DNA of 64,000 bases from Loktanella sp. Alg231-35. Lineage in GTDB: Bacteria > Pseudomonadota > Alphaproteobacteria > Rhodobacterales > Rhodobacteraceae. The stretch covers positions 62,001 to 126,000 of the forward strand of contig NZ_FREV01000007.1 in assembly GCF_900143545.1 (NCBI RefSeq), in the 5' to 3' direction. How positions within the stretch are numbered: position 1 is the stretch's first letter; each line of letters starts with the position of its first letter. The position numbers and the translations under genes were made by a program. This document shows positions 1 through 8,265 of the stretch, piece by piece. A model generated the notes under the pieces. That model was not told where the DNA came from, searched no databases, and saw only the letters and a list, made by a program, of their open reading frames with translations.

Positions 1-23
1 TTTGCGCTTTTGACGGCGCATGA

Positions 24-1037
24 TCAGAGCAGCGACGGAAAACTGCCCGCAAATGCAGCCAATATCGGCGCTGCCAATGCAAAGCCCGACTTGAGAAACT
101 CAATCGGATTGGTCTGCAACCCGCGCATCTTTAGCCATGCGGCATGCGCTTTGTAGTCAGCGAGGCTTTCTTCTTGCGCTGCGGCATCGGACAATCGCTG
201 TTTGCGCCCTTCAAGGATCAGCGCCACAGGCAGGTAGAAGCTGAGGATCAGCAGTGAAAAATAGATGCCCACGAACAAAAGCGCCGAAGACACCAGCGCC
301 CCGTAAGCCGCCGCATCCGCGCCATCAACCATCGGTACAAGCCAACGCATCCAACTGATCGCAAAGAACATCCCAAATGTCAGCACCAACCCTGACATGT
401 AAAGTTGGCGGCGCATCCGCTGCATGTTCCGTTCTAACTGTGCGGCCTGCGCGTCAAGGTCGGTGTCGGGCTGCTCTTCCAGACACAGCACCATGCCAAC
501 AACTAGACCACCGACACCCAACCCCGCAAAAACGTTGGTCACATCCATCATCCGGTTCAGCAATGAGATCACCGGAACCTCGCCGCAAAGCCCCAAAAGC
601 CAGCGATCCTCGGGGCTGGCACAACCGGGCAGACCGCCACGCGCTAGGGCTGCCTCAAACAGGTCGCCACCCAACCGGTGATAGTTGCGCAATTTGTCGG
701 GGTTCAAGGCATAATCAACGGTCGGATACACCGCGAGCGCAAAGACACCGACCAACACCAGAATTGCGGCAAAGCGGGTCTGTCTTGCGATCGGTTGTGC
801 AAGGTCGCGTATGGCCATCACAAACACCAGCAACGCAAGGGCGGCAAAGAACCAAGTAGCGCCTAAGAACCGGAACCGCCCGGTCGTTTCCTGAAAACCA
901 TTGTCCGGGCTAAGAAGCTCTGTCGAAATCGGCAAATTCGCAGTCAGGAACTGTTTGGTGATGATAGACTCAATGATGGCCATTGCGGCGGGCACAAGCC
1001 CAATCAGAAAATAGCGTGGTGGAACATTGCGGGTCAT
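24..1037 (-). CDS. Polytopic membrane protein, function unknown
   Basis: This 337-residue protein is not one I recognise. It has about seven hydrophobic stretches: near residues 8-27, 58-76, 88-106, 168-186, 213-231, 243-272 and at the very C-terminus. A polar stretch around 190-212, rich in Q, R and M, probably forms a cytoplasmic loop. No enzyme motif, signal peptidase site or transporter signature is visible. It lies on the same strand as the FAD oxidase upstream with about 64 bp between them, so co-transcription is possible but gives no functional hint. The ATG start leaves a normal membrane N-terminus. Confidence 0.75.
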   Translation of the reverse strand: MTRNVPPRYFLIGLVPAAMAIIESIITKQFLTANLPISTELLSPDNGFQETTGRFRFLGATWFFAALALLVFVMAIRDLAQPIARQTRFAAILVLVGVFALAVYPTVDYALNPDKLRNYHRLGGDLFEAALARGGLPGCASPEDRWLLGLCGEVPVISLLNRMMDVTNVFAGLGVGGLVVGMVLCLEEQPDTDLDAQAAQLERNMQRMRRQLYMSGLVLTFGMFFAISWMRWLVPMVDGADAAAYGALVSSALLFVGIYFSLLILSFYLPVALILEGRKQRLSDAAAQEESLADYKAHAAWLKMRGLQTNPIEFLKSGFALAAPILAAFAGSFPSLL

Positions 1038-1101
1038 AATACGACCGTCCCCTTCTGAATAAGGACGACGTTAGCAGTTTTGGCCCAAGTTGAATACCCG
1101 C

Positions 1102-2520
1102 CTAGCTTTTAGCGGCCAATACCGCGCCGGGGTTCATGATCCCGTCTGGGTCCAGTGCTGATTTGATCGCGCGCATCATGGCCAGATTTGCCGGATCACC
1201 GTACCGCTCCAAATCATCGGTTTTCAACCGCCCGATCCCGTGTTCCGCGCTAACCGATCCCTGCATTTCATGTACCAGATCATGCACCGCCTGTTTGACT
1301 TGGGCACGGTCGGCCTCATGATCATCACGGCTGCGCCCCGGTAAGGGAAATACGTTGTAATGCAGGTTTCCGTCACCCAGATGGCCAAAGCAGTTAATCC
1401 GGAAAGTGCCAACCTCGGCCAGCACCGCTTTGCCGCGTTCAATAAAGGCCGGAATGGCACCGAGCGGGACAGAGATATCATGCGAACTGACCGATCCGAT
1501 CCGCCGGTTCGCCTCTGGGATACTCTCGCGGATGTGCCAGAAGGCGTCACGTTGGGCATGCGATTGCGCGATGACCCCGTCAGTGACCAGATCCGCCTCA
1601 AAAGCTGAGGCAAAGATGGTTTCCAGCGCATCAGCCGCCCCCAGCCCGGCGGGCAATCCAACATCGATCAGCACACACCACTCTGGCTGTTGATCAAACG
1701 GGTGTTTGTAAGACGGTCCAACCTCATCAAGGAAATCAAAGCCTTGACGGTGCATCAACTCAAAGGCTGAAATCCCCTCACCCACCTTCGCTCTTGCCAG
1801 CGCCAGCAATGCCAAGGCTGCCTCTGGCGATGACACCGCCATCAACGCCGCCCCAACTTCAGCCGGGGGTGTGGCAAGTTTAAGCGCGGCTGCGGTGACA
1901 ATCCCCAGTGTACCTTCAGCCCCGATCATCAGATTGCGTAGATCATAGCCGGTGTTGTCTTTGTGCAGCCGTGTCAGCCCATGCCAGATGGAACCATCTG
2001 GGCGCACGACTTCTAGTCCCAGACATTGCGCGCGCGCATTGCCATAGCGCAGAACATTCACGCCACCCGCATTGGTCGAGAGCACCCCACCAATCCGCGC
2101 CGACCCTTCCGAGGCCAGCGACAGCGGAAACAGCCGATCCACATCCACCGCCGCCTTTTGCACATCCGCCAGAATGGCGCCCGCATCGCAAACAAGCACG
2201 TTCTCGGATGGATAGATGTCGCGGATCGCGTTCATCCGTTCCAGTGACAGTACAACAGGCATTGGGCCGTCGGACATGATTTGCCCGCCGACAAGGCCAG
2301 TGCCGCCACTATAGGGCACAATACCAACCTTGGCCTGCGCGCAGGCCTTCACAACCAGAGAAACTTCCTGCGTGTTGGCAGGAGCCACAACAAAGCCCTG
2401 CCCTTGCCAGCGACCACGGGGTTCAGACAAGTAGGGCGTTTTGTCATCCTTGAACGCAACCGAAGGCAAAGCAGCGCGCAATGCGGTCTCGAATTCAGGG
2501 GTCACCGGGTTCAGCATCAC
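1102..2520 (-). CDS. FAD-linked oxidase, GlcD / D-2-hydroxyglutarate dehydrogenase family
   Basis: This 472-residue flavoprotein probably oxidises a D-2-hydroxy acid (glycolate, D-lactate or D-2-hydroxyglutarate). The N-terminal FAD-binding PCMH domain covers about residues 38-213, with SGGTGLVGG at 71-79 and GAEGTLGIVT at 200-209. The C-terminal FAD-oxidase domain carries GHLGDGNLHYN at 379-389 and SAEHGIGRLK at 424-433, which are the conserved active-site blocks of this family. Length is normal for the single-protein (non-GlcE/F) type. Two adjacent ATG codons make the start uncertain by one residue. The substrate cannot be read from the sequence, and no glcE or glcF follows, which favours a D-2-hydroxyglutarate/D-lactate type enzyme. 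Confidence 0.88.
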   Translation of the reverse strand: MMLNPVTPEFETALRAALPSVAFKDDKTPYLSEPRGRWQGQGFVVAPANTQEVSLVVKACAQAKVGIVPYSGGTGLVGGQIMSDGPMPVVLSLERMNAIRDIYPSENVLVCDAGAILADVQKAAVDVDRLFPLSLASEGSARIGGVLSTNAGGVNVLRYGNARAQCLGLEVVRPDGSIWHGLTRLHKDNTGYDLRNLMIGAEGTLGIVTAAALKLATPPAEVGAALMAVSSPEAALALLALARAKVGEGISAFELMHRQGFDFLDEVGPSYKHPFDQQPEWCVLIDVGLPAGLGAADALETIFASAFEADLVTDGVIAQSHAQRDAFWHIRESIPEANRRIGSVSSHDISVPLGAIPAFIERGKAVLAEVGTFRINCFGHLGDGNLHYNVFPLPGRSRDDHEADRAQVKQAVHDLVHEMQGSVSAEHGIGRLKTDDLERYGDPANLAMMRAIKSALDPDGIMNPGAVLAAKS

Positions 2521-2612
2521 ACATCCTTTTGTCCTGCGCAGACATGGCCCTGATCAAACGCACGGCAAATCCGTTGATTGGACTTGGTCCAAATTTTTTC
2601 CACAAAATTTGA

Positions 2613-3197
2613 CTAGCCGACATCCGTTTTGCCGCGCCGATCATTGCGCAAGTTGGCATAAAGCACATGATTGCGCCAACGTCCGTTGATCTGCAAATAG
2701 CTTTGGGCCACGCCTTCGTATTTGTAGCCGCATTGTTCCAGCAAACGACGCGATGCAGTATTCTCGGGCAAGCAGCCCGCCTCAATCCGGCTAAGGTCCA
2801 GCACGGTGAAGGCGTGATGCACAACCGCCTGAATAGCCTCGCGCATATAACCTTGCCGCACGAAGGGCGCGCCCATCCAATAGCCGGTGATCCCCGATTG
2901 TGAGGGGCCGCGTTTGATATGATCCAGCGTGATCGCACCCAAAAGCGCATCATCCTCACGGCGGATCAGGAACAAAGGCATCGCAGTGCCGTTAGAAATC
3001 GCCCGCTGCGCCCAATAGACCCGGTTGGTAAAGGCCTTGCGCGTCAGGTGATCGCTGGCCCAAGTTGGTTCCCAAGGTTTGAGGAAGTCTTCGCTGTCGC
3101 GCCGCAATGCCGACCACGCGCGAAAGTCACCGTGGATTGGCGGGCGCAGAGTCAACTGCTCGGTATCAATTCGAACCTTGCGCCGCGATCCAAGCAT
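2613..3197 (-). CDS. GNAT N-acetyltransferase, RimJ/RimL type
   Basis: A 194-residue acetyl-CoA-dependent N-acetyltransferase of the ribosomal-protein-alanine acetyltransferase type. It opens with the typical strand pattern TLRPPIHGDFRAW (about 17-29). The acetyl-CoA-binding region is VRQGYMREA near 110-120, and RRLLEQCGYKYEG follows near 150. Its ATG shares one base with the TGA stop of the upstream M16 peptidase gene, so the two are very likely translationally coupled. It is the last gene of the run surf1-thrC-M16-GNAT. The acceptor (ribosomal protein or small molecule) is not predictable; RimJ is a homology class here, not a proven role. Confidence 0.85.
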   Translation of the reverse strand: MLGSRRKVRIDTEQLTLRPPIHGDFRAWSALRRDSEDFLKPWEPTWASDHLTRKAFTNRVYWAQRAISNGTAMPLFLIRREDDALLGAITLDHIKRGPSQSGITGYWMGAPFVRQGYMREAIQAVVHHAFTVLDLSRIEAGCLPENTASRRLLEQCGYKYEGVAQSYLQINGRWRNHVLYANLRNDRRGKTDVG

Positions 3198-4465
3198 CAG
3201 GCGGCAAGCCGTGCTTTCAAGGCATCAAGCGTCGGTGCAGCCTCTGCTGGGCCATAAAGCGCCATCGCGGTACCCGCTTGCCCTGCCATCTGCCCGGCAA
3301 AATCCTTGACGTCGCCCGTTGTCACATCATCAATACGACCGATTGTTTCTTCGATGCCCGGAATGCGACCCCAGATCGACAGCAGACGCGCCAGACGTTC
3401 GGCCCGGTTGGACGGACTTTCCAGCCCCATCAACAGACCAGCCTTCATTTGGGCCCTTGCGCGGGCCACCTCGGCTGCGGTCATGTCTCCTGCGGCGCGC
3501 TTCATCTCATCAATCGTAATGTTGGCAAGTTCTGAAATCTGTTCGGCACTGGTGCCCGCATAGATCGTTGTCAGGCCAGTATCCTCATAGGCACCAGCCT
3601 GCGCAAAGATCGTATAGCAAAGACCGCGGTTTTCGCGGACTTCCTGAAACAGGCGTGACGACATGCCCCCGCCCATCACGTTGGCATAGACCTGCGCGGT
3701 ATAAATCTGCGGGTCCAGATAGGTCGGCCCTTCAAGGGCTAGCGCAAAATGAACCTGCTCCAACGCCTTGGTCTCGCGCCGCTCTCCCCCACCAAACCGG
3801 GCCGGTTGCAAAAGTTCAGGCGCACGCGCGACACTTGGCAGATGACCAAAAAGCGCTTCGGCTTGTGCAATGATTGCATCATGATCAATGGCCCCTGCCG
3901 CAGACAGGATCATCTGGTTCGGGCCATAATGTTCGGCAACAAAGCCCTGCAAATCGTCACGACTGAACGCGCTCACCCGCTCTGCCGGGCCAAGGATCGT
4001 GCGGCCAAGGGCCTGATCAGGATAGGCTACCTCTTGCAGCCAATCGAAAATGATATCGTCAGGGGTATCAAGCGCCTGCCCGATCTCTTGCAGGATGACA
4101 CCGCGCTCCACCTCAATCTCTGAAACGTCAAAGACCGGGTTCAACAGAATATCCGAGATCACATCAAGCCCAAGGGCCACGTCATCCTCTAGCACTCGCG
4201 CGTAATAGGCGGTCATTTCGCGGCTTGTATAGGCGTTGATATAACCGCCCACATCTTCGATGCTTTCGGCAATCTGCAAGGCGCTGCGGGTCGTCGTCCC
4301 TTTGAACGCCATGTGTTCAAGGAAATGGGCGATGCCATTCTGTTCCAGCCGCTCGTGCCGCCCGCCCGCCTGAACCCAGATACCGATGCTGGCCGACTTC
4401 AGCCCCGGCATATCCTCAGTGACGATGCGAAAACCGTTGGATAGCGTGTGCAGTTGGATGCTCAA
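3197..4465 (-). CDS. M16 family zinc peptidase (pitrilysin / processing-peptidase type)
   Basis: A 422-residue zinc metallopeptidase of family M16B, related to mitochondrial processing peptidase beta. The inverted zinc motif HxxEH is HFLEH at 47-51, and the third ligand is Glu127 in ILQEIG, exactly 76 residues after His51 as the family requires, so the enzyme looks active. The N-terminal NGFRIVTEDMPG strand is typical. No signal peptide is seen, so a cytoplasmic or peripheral location is likely. The start appears to be TTG at 4465, overlapping the thrC stop by four bases (TTGA); there is no ATG nearby that keeps the conserved N-terminus. The thrC-M16-GNAT order is common in Rhodobacterales. 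Confidence 0.93.
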   Translation of the reverse strand: MSIQLHTLSNGFRIVTEDMPGLKSASIGIWVQAGGRHERLEQNGIAHFLEHMAFKGTTTRSALQIAESIEDVGGYINAYTSREMTAYYARVLEDDVALGLDVISDILLNPVFDVSEIEVERGVILQEIGQALDTPDDIIFDWLQEVAYPDQALGRTILGPAERVSAFSRDDLQGFVAEHYGPNQMILSAAGAIDHDAIIAQAEALFGHLPSVARAPELLQPARFGGGERRETKALEQVHFALALEGPTYLDPQIYTAQVYANVMGGGMSSRLFQEVRENRGLCYTIFAQAGAYEDTGLTTIYAGTSAEQISELANITIDEMKRAAGDMTAAEVARARAQMKAGLLMGLESPSNRAERLARLLSIWGRIPGIEETIGRIDDVTTGDVKDFAGQMAGQAGTAMALYGPAEAAPTLDALKARLAA

Positions 4466-5847
4466 TTCTTAATCCGTTCTCTGATGACGGCCTTGATCGC
4501 AGCCAGATCGTTGCCGACGCGTGTGACGCGTTCGGGTCGGTCATACAGGTCCGCCATGCGCGGGGGAAGAGGTGCGGCGACACCTGATGCCGCTTTCACT
4601 GCGTCGGGGAATTTTGCCGGATGCGCTGTGGCCAGCGTGACCATCGGTATTGTTCCCAAATGCGGCTCGGCCACATGGACGCCAACAGCCGTGTGCGGGC
4701 AAAGGAGTTCGCCATGCTGCGCCAGATAGGCCTTGATTGCGGCCTGCGTCTGTTCCTCAGAGGCACGCCCGGATTTGAAACTGTCCTTGAGCATCTGATA
4801 AGCGCCCTGACTGATCTGGAAACCACCGCCTTTGAGGTCAGACATCTGTGCCGTCACGGCGGCACCATCACGCCCGTAGGCATCAAAAAGCGCGCGTTCA
4901 AAGTTGGAACTGACCTGAATATCCATCGACGGGCTGATCGTCGGCTCCACGCCCTCTTTCGTGTAGGCCCCGGTTTCCAAAGTCCGGTGCAGGATGTCAT
5001 TGCGATTGGTCGCAACGACAAGGTCAGCAATGGGCAGGCCCATTTTCTTGGCGATGTATCCTGCAAAGATATCGCCAAAGTTGCCCGTGGGCACGGTAAA
5101 GCTAACCTCGCGATGTGGCGCGCCCAGCGACACGGCAGCCGTAAAGTAATAGACCACCTGCGCCAGGACCCGGCCCCAGTTGATCGAATTCACCCCCGCC
5201 AGTTTGACGTCCTCGCGGAAGGCAAAATCGTTGAACATATCTTTGACCGCGGCCTGACAATCATCAAAATCACCATCCACGGCCAGTGCATGCACGTTGC
5301 TTTCGGTTGGCGTGGTCATCTGACGGCGCTGCACTTCGGAGACACGGCCATGCGGATACATGATAAAAACATCGACAGCCTTGAGACCACGGAATGCCTC
5401 AATTGCAGCAGAGCCGGTATCACCAGATGTCGCCCCCACGATGGTCACCCGGTCGGCCGAGCGTGTCAGGGCCGCTTGGAACATCTGGCCGATCAACTGC
5501 ATGGCGAAATCTTTGAAGGCCAGTGTCGGACCGTGGAACAATTCCAATAGGAAGTGGTTGCTGTCGAGTTGCACCAGTGGCGCGCGCGCGGCATGGCCAA
5601 ACCCGGCATAGGCCTTAGCGATCAAACCTTTGAACTCAGCATCGGTAAAAGTATCACCGATGAACGGGCGCATGACGTCAAATGCCACGTCTTCGTAGGA
5701 TTTGCCGGCCATCGCCGCAATCTGCGCAGGGCTCAGGGTTGGCACCTCTTCGGGCACATAAAGCCCTCCATCACGGGCCAGCCCGGTCAACATTGCCTCT
5801 TCAAAGCTCAACGCAGGTGCAGTGCCGCGTGTCGAAACGTAACGCAT
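4462..5847 (-). CDS. thrC: Threonine synthase
   Basis: A 461-residue PLP enzyme that converts O-phospho-L-homoserine to L-threonine, the last step of threonine synthesis. The N-terminus MRYVSTRG and the PLP-lysine block LAFKDF, with Lys112 as Schiff-base residue, are diagnostic. GATSGDTGSAA near 145-155 binds the cofactor phosphate. The length fits the long class of bacterial and yeast-type threonine synthases. It sits three bases downstream of surf1 and overlaps the M16 gene by four bases, so a biosynthetic gene appears to have been taken into the tail of the cytochrome oxidase operon. Confidence 0.97.
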   Translation of the reverse strand: MRYVSTRGTAPALSFEEAMLTGLARDGGLYVPEEVPTLSPAQIAAMAGKSYEDVAFDVMRPFIGDTFTDAEFKGLIAKAYAGFGHAARAPLVQLDSNHFLLELFHGPTLAFKDFAMQLIGQMFQAALTRSADRVTIVGATSGDTGSAAIEAFRGLKAVDVFIMYPHGRVSEVQRRQMTTPTESNVHALAVDGDFDDCQAAVKDMFNDFAFREDVKLAGVNSINWGRVLAQVVYYFTAAVSLGAPHREVSFTVPTGNFGDIFAGYIAKKMGLPIADLVVATNRNDILHRTLETGAYTKEGVEPTISPSMDIQVSSNFERALFDAYGRDGAAVTAQMSDLKGGGFQISQGAYQMLKDSFKSGRASEEQTQAAIKAYLAQHGELLCPHTAVGVHVAEPHLGTIPMVTLATAHPAKFPDAVKAASGVAAPLPPRMADLYDRPERVTRVGNDLAAIKAVIRERIKN

Positions 5848-5850
5848 CGG

Positions 5851-6528
5851 TTATGTGTCCTTTTGGCGCAAAACGCGCAGTATCAGATAGAAGCTCATGA
5901 CAGCCCAGACGATGGCCAGCAGGAACCACGTCACAGCATATTCAAAATGGTCGTTCTTGATGGCGGCTGTATTCACCGGCAACGGGGTCAGGCGCGGATC
6001 AGCGGGGCTTGCGCGGCTGGCGACAACCATCAATGGTCGCGTGTCCAGCGCATCTGACATGGTGTCGATGTTGCGCGCAAACCAGATGTTGGCAGCGAGA
6101 TCAGGGTCTGGCGTGCTGCTGTTTTGATCATCAGGCCACAGTAATGTGCCTGTGACGTTCATGCGCGCCACAAGCGGGGCGGCGTCTTTGTTGTTGATGG
6201 CCAGAAGGCCCTGATCAAGCAAGATCGGTCCAATTTCCGTCTCGAATTTCGAAATGACGCGATAGCCGGTGCCTGCCTCGGTGCCGGACACCAGAACGTG
6301 CAGCTCTTCCCCAGTTGGCGCACCAATCAAAGAGATGGGCCGATATTCATCTTGGTTTTCATTAACAAAAAGCGAGAGGCCGGTCGGCGGTGACGTCAAG
6401 CGATCCTCGATCTCGGCAAGAATCTCGTTCTTCCAGGCCAACCGCTCGACCTGCCAGAGGCCGAGACCAATCAAGGTGCCACACCCGGCCAGACCAAGGA
6501 TCACAGGGAAGAGTATTCTACGCAGCAT
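5851..6528 (-). CDS. surf1: SURF1 family cytochrome oxidase assembly protein
   Basis: A 225-residue inner-membrane protein of the SURF1/Shy1 family, which assists haem a insertion into subunit I of the aa3-type oxidase. It has the family topology: one N-terminal membrane segment (about 5-22), a large periplasmic domain, and one C-terminal segment (about 203-220) followed by a basic tail. The motif GxWQxxRxxWK is visible as LGLWQVERLAWK near 23-34. It follows ctaE, but a terminator-like hairpin and a palindromic repeat lie between them, so it may have some independent expression. The ATG is 3 bp from thrC on the other side. Confidence 0.93.
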   Translation of the reverse strand: MLRRILFPVILGLAGCGTLIGLGLWQVERLAWKNEILAEIEDRLTSPPTGLSLFVNENQDEYRPISLIGAPTGEELHVLVSGTEAGTGYRVISKFETEIGPILLDQGLLAINNKDAAPLVARMNVTGTLLWPDDQNSSTPDPDLAANIWFARNIDTMSDALDTRPLMVVASRASPADPRLTPLPVNTAAIKNDHFEYAVTWFLLAIVWAVMSFYLILRVLRQKDT

Positions 6529-6546
6529 TTTGCGCCCTTAACGATC

Positions 6547-6573
6547 AAAACGCGCGAGGTTGCACTCGCGCGT
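6547..6573 (-). terminator. Intrinsic terminator after ctaE
   Basis: A 9-bp GC-rich perfect stem (ACGCGCGAG / CTCGCGCGT) with a 6-base loop. On the minus strand it is followed directly by a short T run. It lies about 50 bp downstream of the ctaE stop and 20 bp upstream of the surf1 start, so it should reduce read-through into surf1-thrC. Confidence 0.6.
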
Positions 6574-6583
6574 TTGCAGCCTC

Positions 6584-6609
6584 GTAAGGTGGATCTTGAT
6601 CCACCTTAC
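6584..6609. repeat. Perfect intergenic palindrome, repeat family copy 1
   Basis: A perfect 26-bp palindrome: 12-base arms starting GTAAGGTGGATC around a TT centre. The same arm occurs at 9253-9275, with a G-for-A variant at 31768-31793 and relatives at 9214-9238 and 60564-60630. It lies between ctaE and surf1. It is a REP-like small repeat; whether it acts as a terminator, mRNA-stabilising hairpin or mobile miniature element is not shown by the sequence. Confidence 0.8.
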
Positions 6610-6620
6610 ATGTCTCATCA

Positions 6621-7424
6621 TCAGATGCCCCAGATATACACGGCAAAGAACAGGAACAGCCAGACAACATCAACGAAGTGCCAGTACCATGCAGCAGCTT
6701 CAAACCCGATATGTTTCTCAGGTGTGAAGTGCCCCGCACGTACCCGCAGGTAACAGACAAACAGGAAGATCGTCCCGATCACCACATGAAAGCCGTGGAA
6801 ACCTGTCGCCATAAAGAAATTCGAGAAGAACTTGTCACCGCCGAACGTCCAGTCCTGCTGCACCAGCAGATACCAGTACTCATAGGCCTGCAGCGCGGTA
6901 AAGGCGACGCCAAGCACAACAGCCAGCAGCAGACCGTTGGCCACGTCCTTGCGGTTGTTCTCATGCACCAGCGCATGGTGCGCCCAGGTCACGGCCATAC
7001 CGGAACACAGCAGGATCAGCGTGTTGATCAGCGGCAGGTGGAAGGCGTCAACCTGATAGAACTCAGCCGGCACATAGGTGGTGCCTACGTATTCCTCCAT
7101 CGGATAGATGGTGTGCTTGAAGAAAGACCAGAACCAGGCGGCAAAGAACATCACCTCAGACATGATGAACATGATAAAGCCATAGCGCAGGCCGATGCGA
7201 ACAACCGGCGTGTGATCGCCCACGTTGCTCTCGGTCACAACGTCTGCCCACCAAGCGTACATCACGTAAAGTACAGCGGCAAAACCGGCCAGGAACATAT
7301 ACGGACCAGAGCCGTGCATCCAGAGCACCGCCCCAAAGAGCATAATAAATGCGCCCAATCCGCCAAACAAAGGCCAGATGGATGGCGGCAGAATATGATA
7401 ATCGTGGTTCTTTGCATGCGCCAT
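6621..7424 (-). CDS. ctaE: Cytochrome c oxidase subunit III
   Basis: A 267-residue, seven-helix inner-membrane subunit of the aa3-type cytochrome c oxidase. It begins [18 protein letters not shown], the classic alphaproteobacterial subunit III start. [11 protein letters not shown] near 92-102 and the C-terminal block [17 protein letters not shown] (about 243-259) are hallmark conserved segments, and HGFHVVIG lies near 203-210. It follows ctaG with about 26 bp between, as in Paracoccus and Rhodobacter cta operons. Subunit I (ctaD) is not in the window. A terminator hairpin lies just downstream. Confidence 0.97.
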   Translation of the reverse strand: MAHAKNHDYHILPPSIWPLFGGLGAFIMLFGAVLWMHGSGPYMFLAGFAAVLYVMYAWWADVVTESNVGDHTPVVRIGLRYGFIMFIMSEVMFFAAWFWSFFKHTIYPMEEYVGTTYVPAEFYQVDAFHLPLINTLILLCSGMAVTWAHHALVHENNRKDVANGLLLAVVLGVAFTALQAYEYWYLLVQQDWTFGGDKFFSNFFMATGFHGFHVVIGTIFLFVCYLRVRAGHFTPEKHIGFEAAAWYWHFVDVVWLFLFFAVYIWGI

Positions 7425-7450
7425 GTAGTGCGTTCCCTATCGGCTGGTCG

Positions 7451-8065
7451 TTAGTTCGTTTCTATGCCCACCTGCGGGGCGATTGTCAAAACCTCAGGTG
7501 CAACAGAGGCCTGAATTTCGTCCTCTGGCATATCAATCTGGTAGAATGTGTAGCTCAGCGTGATGGTATGGACATATTGCCCCTCGCGGTCATCCACGAT
7601 GGCGGGGTCCACAAAAAAGCTCACCGGCATCATGACGGTTTCGCCAGGCATCAGCACTTGCTCTGTAAAACAAAAGCATTCGATTTTGTCGAAGAAAGCG
7701 CCGGCCTCATAAGGGGTGACGTTATAGGCCGCCTGCCCGGCAATTGGCACATTCAACGGGTTGTGCGCCTCATAAAAGGCCAACCCGGTTTCACCAATGC
7801 GGATTTCCATCTCGCGGACTTCGGGTTTGAAGGTCCAGGGCATGTCGCGCTCAAGCGAGGCGTCAAACCGCACCTTGATCGTTTCATCCAGAATCACATC
7901 GCTGCCCGTTTCGGCCACATTGGTCGCGCCGCCAAAGCCTGTCACCCGGCAGAACCAATCGTAAAACGGCACCGACGCCCAAGCGAGGCCACCCATCAGG
8001 ATCACCACGGAAACTGTCTGCGCCAAAGTGCGCTGCGGGCCTTGCAGGTTCGGAAACAGCTTCAT
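7451..8065 (-). CDS. ctaG: Cytochrome c oxidase assembly protein CtaG (Cox11, CuB insertion)
   Basis: A 204-residue copper chaperone that delivers copper to the CuB site of oxidase subunit I. There is one N-terminal membrane anchor (about 16-35), then a periplasmic immunoglobulin-like domain. The copper-binding CFCF motif is at 130-133, and the conserved Cys39 lies just after the anchor in DWFCRVTGFGG. The length is normal. Its start codon overlaps the stop of the small membrane protein upstream by four bases, indicating translational coupling. The C-terminal ITLSYTFY block is also typical of Cox11. Confidence 0.96.
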   Translation of the reverse strand: MKLFPNLQGPQRTLAQTVSVVILMGGLAWASVPFYDWFCRVTGFGGATNVAETGSDVILDETIKVRFDASLERDMPWTFKPEVREMEIRIGETGLAFYEAHNPLNVPIAGQAAYNVTPYEAGAFFDKIECFCFTEQVLMPGETVMMPVSFFVDPAIVDDREGQYVHTITLSYTFYQIDMPEDEIQASVAPEVLTIAPQVGIETN

Positions 8066-8265
8066 TCGCTTGCCCCCTCTTCCGGCGCGATCTGCGGACG
8101 GGCCACGTGATCAAATTTCTCGAACTTGTCGGCGTCGCCCAGTTGCAGCACCTTCACAACGGTCAGACCAAAGACAATTGCGATAAAGCTGATCAACAGC
8201 AGGCCAACGCCGACATTGCGCCCTTTGCGCCGTGTGTGCAGCTCATGTTCAACCTGCAGTGCCAT
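8062..8265 (-). CDS. Small single-helix membrane protein of the cta operon (CoxF-like position)
   Basis: A 67-residue protein with a basic N-terminal stretch (HELHTRRKGRN), one membrane helix at about 17-38 and an acidic tail. I do not assign a function. It sits exactly between ctaB and ctaG, where alphaproteobacterial cta operons carry a small uncharacterised membrane protein thought to take part in oxidase assembly. Its ATG at 8265 shares one base with the ctaB stop, although GTG at 8268 one codon upstream is also possible. Its stop overlaps the ctaG start by four bases. The tight coupling on both sides makes it a real gene despite its size. Confidence 0.82.
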   Translation of the reverse strand: MALQVEHELHTRRKGRNVGVGLLLISFIAIVFGLTVVKVLQLGDADKFEKFDHVARPQIAPEEGASE

